Assembly (NCBI GenBank): GCA_019359765.1
Contig: JAHHGU010000043.1
Coordinates: 1-46,341 of the forward strand
DNA: 46,341 bases
Reading direction: 5' to 3'
From: Aphanothece sp. CMT-3BRIN-NPC111
GTDB taxonomy: Bacteria > Cyanobacteriota > Cyanobacteriia > Cyanobacteriales > JAHHGU01
A model generated the notes under the pieces. That model was not told where the DNA came from. It made no database searches and worked only from the letters and a program-made list of their open reading frames with translations. This document shows positions 39,761 to 46,341 of this stretch, piece after piece; position 1 is the stretch's first letter; each line of letters starts with the position of its first letter. A program made the translations under genes and the position numbers.

Positions 39761-40714
39761 TCAAACTAGCCTAGATTGAGTCTCAGGCGATATCCGCTCC
39801 CATGCAGTTCCCTCATATCCATATTGGAAAACTTCAGGATGCAGAATCTCAGCCAAAATTTCCACCGAATCCGCCAACCTTGGCCCCGGACGATTGAAGT
39901 AGGAATTGCCATCGGTGATATAGACTCTGCCAGTCTTTACGGCGTGCAAATTCTGCCACTCTGGACGCTGAGCTAATAGCATTGCCTCTTGTCGGGTGCG
40001 GTTTAAATCAAAACCGCAGGGCATGAAGACAATCGCCGCCGGATCTGCGGCTAAAAGTGATTCCCATTCCATTTTTGGGGCTGGCTGACCTGCAACCCCA
40101 GCCAGGGGCTGACCTCCCACTATAGTCACCATTTCCGGAATCCAATTCCCTGCCAGCATCAGGGGATCTGTCCACTCAATGCAAGCGACGGTTGGCTGGG
40201 TTGCTTCCATAAGTGCCTGAGTCTTTTGCTCGCATATGGTTACACGAGCCTGTAAGTCTTCCACCAGTCGTAGCGATTGTGTACCCAGAGCGTCGGCGAC
40301 TCGTTCAATATCAGCCCATACATCACTTAATTTATCCGGCTGTAAAGAAATAATCTTGGGCTGGCTGTGGGTTAGCTCAGCAACGGCTTTCTCGACATCG
40401 GCAAGGCTAACGGCACAGACATCGCACTGGTCTTGAGTGAGAATATGGGTGGGCTGCAACTGCTCTAAAACGTCAATTTTGATGTCATATATACTTAGAG
40501 CGGATTTCAGCAAATCGTTAACGCTGTTGTCAATATCGGCACTCGATTGATTAGAGTCCAATCGCGCCTGAGTACAAACAGCCCGCTCTTGAATTTCTGG
40601 GGGATAGTCACATTCGTGCGATCGCCCCAATAGAGAATCCGTTAACCCCAAGGCGGCGACAATCTCCGTTGCACTAGGAATAAGAGAGACAATTTTTAGT
40701 TGCGAATTTGTCAT
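39761..40714 (-). CDS. Cobalamin-binding-like periplasmic-fold protein (BtuF/TroA type)
   Basis: The 317-residue product has the class-III substrate-binding fold: IVSLIPSATEIVAALGLTDSLLGRSHECDYPPE at the N-terminus, LTQDQCDVCAVSL, EWTDPLMLAGNWIPEMVTIVGG and AADPAAIVFMPCGFD. It resembles the cobalamin-binding protein group related to BtuF. No signal peptide is visible, so it is probably cytoplasmic, as in other proteins of this subgroup, and no BtuC/BtuD genes are nearby. A cobalamin riboswitch was looked for upstream and not seen. The start is ATG 40712-40714. Confidence 0.82.
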   Translation of the reverse strand: MTNSQLKIVSLIPSATEIVAALGLTDSLLGRSHECDYPPEIQERAVCTQARLDSNQSSADIDNSVNDLLKSALSIYDIKIDVLEQLQPTHILTQDQCDVCAVSLADVEKAVAELTHSQPKIISLQPDKLSDVWADIERVADALGTQSLRLVEDLQARVTICEQKTQALMEATQPTVACIEWTDPLMLAGNWIPEMVTIVGGQPLAGVAGQPAPKMEWESLLAADPAAIVFMPCGFDLNRTRQEAMLLAQRPEWQNLHAVKTGRVYITDGNSYFNRPGPRLADSVEILAEILHPEVFQYGYEGTAWERISPETQSRLV

Positions 40715-41095
40715 AGGTCACTTTCCCTAAACTCTTGTATAAATTTTTGCCAAAGCTTTGGGCAGAGAGACTCTATTCGCTCCCATTAAATATCAATTTA
40801 TCGAATAATTTGTTGATTTTCCGAAAATAACTGCAAAAAATAATGAAACTTGAGATTGTGTAGTCTAACTCAACCCCATTAACCTTAAAATGGTAATTTC
40901 TGACTTTTTCTATTTTTCCTGCTCTCCAGTATTTTACGTTTAATTATGGAAGGCTACCGTAAGTAGCCCATATCAAAGCGTTACAGACAATTTTTGAAGT
41001 AATTTAATGCGCGTACTCTGTACATATGGGTTATAAATATGCAATACTAAAAGTTTTGTGTAAAGTTTAATCACCGAGCCAACAGAGGAAGCTAT
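40715..41095. other. Spacer upstream of rpsD
   Basis: 381 bp, AT-rich, no gene seen. It presumably contains the rpsD promoter and leader; an AGAGGAAG ribosome site ends at 41091. An S4 autoregulatory leader structure could not be assessed by eye. Confidence 0.5.
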
Positions 41096-41704
41096 ATGTC
41101 CCGATATCGAGGCCCACGCCTCCGGATTGTGCGCCGATTGGGCGACCTGCCCGGTTTAACTCGCAAAAGTGCACGCCGTGCCTACCCGCCCGGTCAGCAT
41201 GGTCAGAACCGCAAGAAGCGGTCAGAATATGCTATCCGACTTGAAGAAAAGCAAAAACTCCGCTTTAACTATGGTCTAACGGAAAAGCAGATGCTGCGCT
41301 ATGTGCGTAAGGCGCGTCGCGCCAGTGGTTCAACAGGTCAGACATTGCTGCAACTGCTAGAAATGCGCCTGGATAACACTGTTTTCCGTATGGCAATGGC
41401 TCCCACTATTCCAGGGGCGCGTCAGTTGGTGAGTCACGGTCATGTGACTGTCAACGGTCGCACAGTGAATATTGCCAGTTATCAATGCCGGCCTGGAGAT
41501 GTAATTGCTGTCAGAAACCGAGAGCAATCCCGCAAACTTGTACAACAAAACCTGGAATATCCAGGTTTGGCAAATATGCCAACCCATCTAGAGTTCGACA
41601 AGAATAATCTCACCGGCAAAGTCAACGGTGTGGTTGAGCGCGAATGGGTGGCGCTGCAAATCAACGAACTGCTGGTGGTTGAGTTCTACTCGCGGCAAGC
41701 CTAG
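41096..41704 (+). CDS. rpsD: 30S ribosomal protein S4
   Basis: The 202-residue protein begins MSRYRGPRLRIVRRLGDLPG and contains the S4 RNA-binding domain (about 90-152: LLQLLEMRLDNTVFRMAMAP, ARQLVSHGHVTVNGRTVNIA). S4 is a primary 16S rRNA-binding protein that starts 30S assembly and often represses its own mRNA. The gene stands alone, as is usual for cyanobacterial rpsD. The N-terminal zinc-binding cysteines of some S4 types are absent, so this is the C-minus form. Heptamer repeats follow the stop. Confidence 0.97.
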   Translation: MSRYRGPRLRIVRRLGDLPGLTRKSARRAYPPGQHGQNRKKRSEYAIRLEEKQKLRFNYGLTEKQMLRYVRKARRASGSTGQTLLQLLEMRLDNTVFRMAMAPTIPGARQLVSHGHVTVNGRTVNIASYQCRPGDVIAVRNREQSRKLVQQNLEYPGLANMPTHLEFDKNNLTGKVNGVVEREWVALQINELLVVEFYSRQA

Positions 41705-41769
41705 AGAGTTTTAAGTTTTGAGTTTTGAGTTTTGAATTTAAGAAATTTTTCTAACTCAAAACTCAACAT
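41705..41769. repeat. Inverted heptamer repeat after rpsD
   Basis: AGTTTTGAGTTTTGAGTTTT (left arm) and AACTCAAAACTCAA (right arm) can pair across about 25 nt. It lies between the convergent rpsD and moaA genes and may work as a two-way terminator. Confidence 0.75.
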
Positions 41770-41788
41770 TCACGCCTTCAAAACTTTT

Positions 41789-42775
41789 TCAGCCACCAAT
41801 TTGAGACATAGTGCGGGTGTAAGCACCAGTTGTGCCAGAATCTCGCCCTTTGTAGTTAATTTCTGGTTTAGCTGCCAGCAGCTGTCGCACCTGCTTTCTT
41901 AGTTCAGCGGAGTCAACGCCAGCACGAAGAGCAGTTTTCAAGTCAAGTTGACCAATTTCGTTGAGGAGACAGGGGCGCAGCCAGCCGTCCGCTGAGAGGC
42001 GCATTCGGTTACAGCGATCGCAAAAACACTCTGACATCTGACTGATAAACCCCAGCGTGCCCTTAGCTCCTGGAATCTGGAAGACATCTGCGGGACCATT
42101 ACCACAAACCTGTGCCGATGTCAATCCCCAGCGATCGCGGATACGTTGTCGCAATTCTTCTGAAGATACCCAACCGCGATCGCCAAACATATGGGCATTG
42201 CCAATGGGCATAAATTCAATAAACCGGACGTGCCACTCTAGCGAGAGTGTAAGGGCGGCTAAATCTAGCACTTCTTCTTCGTTGACATCTGGAATCACCA
42301 CCACATTCAGCTTTAGAGGGTCAAATCCGACGCGATGGGCAGTTTGAATCCCATCCCAGACCTGTTGCCAACGGGAGCGACTGCGATTGCCAATAATTTT
42401 GTCAAACGTCTCTGGTTCAAGCGAGTCAAGACTGATATTGATACGGCGCAGACCAGCATTGTAAAGATCTTGCGCCATCCCAGCCAATAAAAATCCATTG
42501 GTGGTCATCGAGAGGTCTTGGGTTTCGGGGAGAGATGCGATCGCACCCACCAATTCCACCACACCCGGACGCAGTAGCGGTTCTCCCCCAGTGAGGCGAA
42601 ACCGAGTAAATCCTACAGGAATAAAGACCTCTTGAATGAGAGTGAGCAGTTCCTCATCAGTCAGTAGCTGTTGCTTCAGAATATAGTCAAGTGATGCCCC
42701 TTCTGGCATACAGTACTCACACCGGAAGTTGCAGCGGTCAATTAAGCTGATCCGGAGATAGTCTACCTGGTTCAT
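41789..42775 (-). CDS. moaA: GTP 3',8-cyclase MoaA
   Basis: The 328-residue radical-SAM protein has the N-terminal CxxxCxxC cluster (Cys15, Cys19, Cys22 in DRCNFRCEYCMPEG), RLTGGEPLLRPGV for SAM binding, NISLDSL, and the C-terminal cluster motif CFCDRCNRMRLSADGWLRPCL. It converts GTP to the cyclic 3',8-intermediate with MoaC in molybdopterin synthesis. The usual C-terminal GG is present (SQIGG). No other moa gene is adjacent. The start is ATG 42773-42775. Confidence 0.96.
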   Translation of the reverse strand: MNQVDYLRISLIDRCNFRCEYCMPEGASLDYILKQQLLTDEELLTLIQEVFIPVGFTRFRLTGGEPLLRPGVVELVGAIASLPETQDLSMTTNGFLLAGMAQDLYNAGLRRINISLDSLEPETFDKIIGNRSRSRWQQVWDGIQTAHRVGFDPLKLNVVVIPDVNEEEVLDLAALTLSLEWHVRFIEFMPIGNAHMFGDRGWVSSEELRQRIRDRWGLTSAQVCGNGPADVFQIPGAKGTLGFISQMSECFCDRCNRMRLSADGWLRPCLLNEIGQLDLKTALRAGVDSAELRKQVRQLLAAKPEINYKGRDSGTTGAYTRTMSQIGG

Positions 42776-42792
42776 GCGTTTTAGGGGCTAAT

Positions 42793-42862
42793 AGAGTTTT
42801 GAGTTATGAGTTTTGAGTTTTGAGTTAATAAAGAAGTTTTTAACTCAAAACTTATAACTTTT
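42793..42862. repeat. Inverted heptamer repeat upstream of moaA
   Basis: GAGTTTTGAGTTATGAGTTT (left) and AACTCAAAACTTATAACTTT (right) form arms across about 12 nt. It lies between the MFS gene end and moaA. Confidence 0.8.
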
Positions 42863-42865
42863 CTT

Positions 42866-44392
42866 CTATTGTGACCGATTTGCTAGTTGTGCAACTGGAA
42901 CTGGCACCAGTTTTGGTTTTATAGGTAAAAGCGATCGCATTACCTGAGCCAGCGGATGAGAGCGTTTTTCCTGAACAAATAGCAAGGGTAACAAAGCAGC
43001 TAGCCGCAGGACAGTAGAGAGGGCGAAAAGTCCTGGTAAGCCGCCGAAGTCGGCGAACTGAGCCAGAAATCCACCCACGGTTGTTCCCATTGCGCCACCT
43101 ACACCAGCAACAGCTGCTGCGATCGCAAAGTAGTGAGCCTGATGACGAGGAGGTGCTACTGCCATTTGCAGATTGTTAGTACACAAGTCAATAGCTGCCC
43201 AGGTTCCGCCCATCAGCAGGTGTAACAGCGGGAACCAAAACCACACAGAAACTTGGTCAGCCCCCAGGACTAGCCAAAGTAAAGGCGTCACCGCTACCAG
43301 CACTCCCACAAACACAAGCACCGGACGATTTCCAATCCGATCTGCTAACTTACCCCAGACAACCATCATCACCAAGGTAGCCGCAGAGGTTAAGCTGCTA
43401 TAAATAGTTACCCAGCTAATATCTATCTTCAGGTTGTCCAGCAGGTAGAGACTAAAGAAGGGAGTACAGATATTAATAGCAAATGCCCAAAAGCCAAAAT
43501 AGAACAGAAATTTCAAGAAATTAGGGTCAAGGTCGAAGGCTTTGGGCAACAGGCTAGAGAGGCTTTCTTCCTGATCTTTTACTCCTAGCGCGATCGCTGG
43601 GTTATCGTCCCTACTGTCATGCTCTTTTGCCTGCTCTTGGGGGTTAATATCCGCCATGAAGAACTGACAGCTGACACTAATTAGCCCAATCACTACTCCC
43701 AGTAATAAAAGCACACCATAGCCCTGCATCGTCCCACCAGGCCAAGCTGACACAGCTATACCGAGCAGCGGCACACTTAGCAGAGTCGTCAAGCTTATAG
43801 CACTATTACGAATACCAAAATATCGCCCCCGCAACCGAACGGGAACCAACGCCGCCATCCAAGTTAACCAGTTCGCACTGCCAAAGGCTCCAATGACATT
43901 TGTTACCAAGACGATCGCTAATGTACAGCTAACCAGGGCGTGTGGATCTGTGTGGTGCCAGCTATTCCAAGCAATCCCCAGCACTAAAATCAACCACAGC
44001 AGCCGGGATGGGCCGTAGACCCACAAATTGTACCAATGACGACTGGTGGTTCGTTCTGATATATAAGCTCCCAGTGGTTGCAGCAAATTCACCAGCATGG
44101 GAACTGAGGAAAGCATACCTATTTCCATTGGGTTCGCACCCAACTGGAGCAAGAAATTACTCAGTAATACGCCGCCTGTAATATTGGAAAAGATAACAGC
44201 AAAGATGGCATCCCATGTAGACGCCTTCAGGCTTTTGCGAATGGTCGGTTTATCAATCTTGGTCTTTTCGTTGACAGTAATTGCCGCCTCTGATAAAATA
44301 TTCTCTTCTATATTTTCTAGGGCGGTAGGAGGTAGAGTTTCAGCTGGGGTAAACTCCAGAACTGGAGTTTTTAAGATGGAATAGGCAACCAC
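42866..44392 (-). CDS. MFS transporter (copy 1 of tandem pair)
   Basis: The 508-residue protein has an N-terminal cytoplasmic segment of about 60 residues and about 12 hydrophobic segments. MFS hallmarks include PVRLRGRYFGIRNSAIS (loop 4-5) and VVWGKLADRIGNRPVL (the GxLaDrxGrr loop 2-3-type motif in the second half). A long charged central loop (about 250-300) carries NPQEQAKEHDSRDD. The substrate is unknown. The paralogue at 45409-46341 shares most residues, ending VPVAQLANRSQ against VPVVQLANRPE. The start is ATG 44390-44392. Confidence 0.88.
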   Translation of the reverse strand: MVAYSILKTPVLEFTPAETLPPTALENIEENILSEAAITVNEKTKIDKPTIRKSLKASTWDAIFAVIFSNITGGVLLSNFLLQLGANPMEIGMLSSVPMLVNLLQPLGAYISERTTSRHWYNLWVYGPSRLLWLILVLGIAWNSWHHTDPHALVSCTLAIVLVTNVIGAFGSANWLTWMAALVPVRLRGRYFGIRNSAISLTTLLSVPLLGIAVSAWPGGTMQGYGVLLLLGVVIGLISVSCQFFMADINPQEQAKEHDSRDDNPAIALGVKDQEESLSSLLPKAFDLDPNFLKFLFYFGFWAFAINICTPFFSLYLLDNLKIDISWVTIYSSLTSAATLVMMVVWGKLADRIGNRPVLVFVGVLVAVTPLLWLVLGADQVSVWFWFPLLHLLMGGTWAAIDLCTNNLQMAVAPPRHQAHYFAIAAAVAGVGGAMGTTVGGFLAQFADFGGLPGLFALSTVLRLAALLPLLFVQEKRSHPLAQVMRSLLPIKPKLVPVPVAQLANRSQ

Positions 44393-44863
44393 TTAATTCC
44401 TCGCGACTAATATAGAACCTTCGAGCGGATGAATCGAAGGTGGGGTTAAATGCTTTTGTAACGATAACGATATAGAGGGAAGACTGTACTTAACAGCTTC
44501 CGGAAGAAATATATACTTCTATATATATAGAAACAAAAATTCAAACTAAATTAACATTCTGCGCCGACAAATTTGCGGCAATTCAGAAAATAAATTAAGT
44601 TTTTAGGTAATTTGCTGAACTGCTAAGTATATGTACTTAATTTTTATAACTTTTAACTAACTCAAAAGACTTAATATCATCCCACGCCAGACAGTAAGTA
44701 GGATTTCACGTCTGTGGTCAGTCGGACGTTTTTAGTACTTACGCATTGACAAAATGGTTATATTGTGCATACTCCTGAACAGAGGTAATGGCTATTCCCT
44801 CATCAGACACCGTTAAGTAAAATTACTCAAGTTGTCATTCAAAGCAGAAACAGCCGCCTCAAC
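44393..44863. other. Spacer between MFS copy 1 and the exported protein gene
   Basis: 471 bp, AT-rich, no gene seen. It has a 16-bp perfect palindrome TTCTATATATATAGAA (44517-44532). The promoter of MFS copy 1 should lie here. Confidence 0.5.
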
Positions 44864-45346
44864 TTACTGAAATTGAGCTGGATGCCCAGAGAAAGAACCT
44901 TCAGTTTTTTGGTGAAGAAGTTTACCTGTTTCGGCGTCAAATGCCTGTGTTGTAGTGGCATTCTTTACGAGACCAAGCCGAAAATGCTGATACTCAGGAT
45001 AAAAAATTTTTAACTCCCAAACTTGTCGGTCACCAGCTACTAATGGAGAGGCTCCTTTCATGTCTCCCTGCTCACTTAAATGTTGTTGCCACATTTTTAG
45101 GTTTAAGCTAATTAGCTTTCCTCGACTAGGAATTTTTGTTTGTGAAAGGATAGTCTCCCTGGAAATAAGCTGGGATTCTGGCAAAGGTTGATTGCCAAGA
45201 AGCTCTGGTGCCGGATTCTCAATATATTGGATAGGATTTTCACCAATGGGTTGCGGATTTTGCGGAATCGGCTCAGCGAAAACCACACTTCCTCCTATGA
45301 CTGGCGCTATAAATAGGCCAGCCAGCGTTAGCCTTCTGATACTCAT
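44864..45346 (-). CDS. Uncharacterised exported protein between two MFS genes
   Basis: The product from ATG 45344-45346 is 160 residues. It has an N-terminal signal peptide (SIRRLTLAGLFIAPVIGGSVVFA, cleavage near AEPIP), a Pro/Asn/Gln-rich linker (about 25-60), and a folded region of about 90 residues containing REVWELKIFYPEYQHFRLGL-like and FDAETGKLLHQKTEG, the latter reminiscent of PepSY-like ends. AAGGAG lies 14 nt before the ATG and 5 or 8 nt before two in-frame TTG codons, so translation may start at TTG 45353-45355 instead. No family name is claimed. It sits between two MFS copies on the same strand. Confidence 0.65.
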   Translation of the reverse strand: MSIRRLTLAGLFIAPVIGGSVVFAEPIPQNPQPIGENPIQYIENPAPELLGNQPLPESQLISRETILSQTKIPSRGKLISLNLKMWQQHLSEQGDMKGASPLVAGDRQVWELKIFYPEYQHFRLGLVKNATTTQAFDAETGKLLHQKTEGSFSGHPAQFQ

Positions 45347-45408
45347 TATCAACAAACAATCTCCTTAGAAGTAGCTTTGCTTTTTCGACTGCAACTTGGT
45401 ACTAGCCT

Positions 45409-46341
45409 CTATTCTGGTCGATTTGCCAGTTGAACGACTGGAACTCGTGCAAGTTCACTGCGTAAAGGTAAGAGCGATCGCATCACCTGACTCAGAGGCT
45501 GAGAGCGTTGCTCCCAAACAAACATTAGAGGCAACAAAGCAATTAGTCGCAGAACACCTGAGAGGGCAAACAATCCTGGTAAGCCGCCAAAGTTGGCGAA
45601 CTGAGCTAGAAAGCTACCAGTTGTTGTGCCCAATGCCCCACCCACACCAGCAACAGCTGCTGCGATCGCAAAGTAGCTAGCCTGATGACGACGAGGTGCT
45701 ACTGCCATTTGCAGATTGTTCGTACACAAATCAATAGCTGCCCAAGTGCCACCCATCAGCAGGTGTAAAAGCGGGAACCAAACCCAAAGGGAAACGACAT
45801 CAGTTCCAATACCTAGCCAGAGTAAAGGTGTCAGTGCTACTAATACTCCCACTAATATCAGCAACGGACGATTACCAATTTGATCGGCCAACTTGCCCCA
45901 GACAATCATCATCAGCAAGCTAGCCCCAGCCGTTAAGCTGCCATAGAGCGTTACCCAGCTGACATTTATACTCAAGTTGTCCAGCAGGTAAAGGTTAAAA
46001 AAGGGATTGCCAACATTGACGGCAAATGCCCAAAACCCAAAGTAGAGCAGAAACCTCAAGAAATTAGGGTCAACACCAGATTCTGAGGAGGCGAGAGGCG
46101 CGGTGTTTTTCTGTTCACTTGCCTGTTGTTGGGGGTTCACATCCGCCATGAACACCTGGCAACCCAGGCTAATTAGCCCGATCGCGACTCCCAAGAACAA
46201 GAGCACACCATAACCCTGAATTGTTCCCCCAGGCCAAGCAGACACCGCTAGACCAAAGAGCGGCACGGAGAGCAGAGTAGTCAAGCTGATGGCACTATTA
46301 CGAGTGCCAAAATATCGCCCTCGTAACCGCTGGGGAACCAA
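45409..46341 (-). CDS. MFS transporter (copy 2 of tandem pair), N-terminus outside window
   Basis: The frame runs off the right edge of the window, so the start and about the first 180 residues are not seen; the apparent Met at the edge is not a start. The visible part covers loop 4-5 (VPQRLRGRYFGTRNSAIS), the charged central loop (NPQQQASEQKNTAPL, shorter than in copy 1) and the C-terminal six segments with VVWGKLADQIGNRPLL-like and HLLMGGTWAAIDLCTNNLQM. It is highly similar to the copy at 42866-44392, suggesting a tandem duplication with later divergence. Confidence 0.85.
   Translation of the reverse strand: MVPQRLRGRYFGTRNSAISLTTLLSVPLFGLAVSAWPGGTIQGYGVLLFLGVAIGLISLGCQVFMADVNPQQQASEQKNTAPLASSESGVDPNFLRFLLYFGFWAFAVNVGNPFFNLYLLDNLSINVSWVTLYGSLTAGASLLMMIVWGKLADQIGNRPLLILVGVLVALTPLLWLGIGTDVVSLWVWFPLLHLLMGGTWAAIDLCTNNLQMAVAPRRHQASYFAIAAAVAGVGGALGTTTGSFLAQFANFGGLPGLFALSGVLRLIALLPLMFVWEQRSQPLSQVMRSLLPLRSELARVPVVQLANRPE

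Noticed and set aside
40715..40800. Cobalamin riboswitch upstream of the cobalamin-binding-like gene
   Set aside because: No B12-box-like sequence was found by eye.
44517..44532. TTCTATATATATAGAA palindrome as an operator
   Set aside because: Alternating TA sequence easily gives palindromes by chance in AT-rich DNA; no second copy.

Overview
The window is chromosomal DNA from a filamentous-type cyanobacterium. This rests on frequent HIP1 octamers (GCGATCGC, e.g. 410-417), a PetN cytochrome b6f subunit, a Cph1-type phytochrome, the pipX-pipY-sepF-proC neighbourhood, DUF3119/DUF3086 proteins, and abundant heptameric short tandem repeats. No rRNA, tRNA or CRISPR array was recognised by eye.

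Layout. 1-5.8 kb: the 3' end of an M48-type peptidase gene, a YbhN-like membrane protein, a WGxxGxxG-type exported protein, two related lipoproteins, then divergent larC and a YciO/Sua5 gene. 5.9-11 kb: a methyltransferase, then a minus-strand light-signalling operon (phytochrome, Rcp1-type response regulator, REC-PAS-kinase). 11-15.6 kb: a repeat-bearing 0.9 kb spacer, then MlaE-type permease, DUF3119, DUF3086 and plsY, a membrane-lipid cluster. 15.7-22.9 kb (minus): der, ecfT/cbiQ-like, trpE/pabB-like, pipX, pipY, sepF, proC, with a tnpB remnant wedged between ecfT and trpE. 23.7-26.8 kb: recQ, petN plus a 46-codon membrane ORF that is easy to miss, a membrane protein, and an SDR protein sharing a palindrome with it at their stop codons. 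26.8-31.9 kb (minus): methyltransferase, GH57, ATP adenylyltransferase-like, MocR-type regulator. 32-33.5 kb: a ribbon-helix-helix gene divergent from a full-length tnpB with a right-end hairpin. 33.6-36.1 kb: GNAT, transglutaminase-like, PNPOx-fold protein, truncated pentapeptide-type protein. 36.2-39.7 kb: a DapF-like, TSUP, methyltransferase operon divergent from a LysR regulator. 39.8-46.3 kb: cobalamin-binding-like protein, rpsD, moaA, and two paralogous MFS genes flanking a small exported protein.

The most unusual signals are: (1) a DapF homologue in which both catalytic cysteines are serine and the substrate-contacting Glu is Tyr, embedded in a LysR-flanked operon; (2) an RHH-tnpB module with a shared inverted repeat, a RuvC DED triad that looks intact, a likely guide-RNA hairpin overlapping the tnpB stop, and a 28-bp perfect palindrome inserted in frame; (3) a palindrome family (GTAGAGACG...CGTCTCTAC) and heptamer repeats that sit on stop codons or inside reading frames, including three accretions in the trpE/pabB-like gene; (4) two copies of a roughly 105-bp MITE-like element with TATAGC ends. 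All functional statements come from reading motifs by eye; no database search was run.
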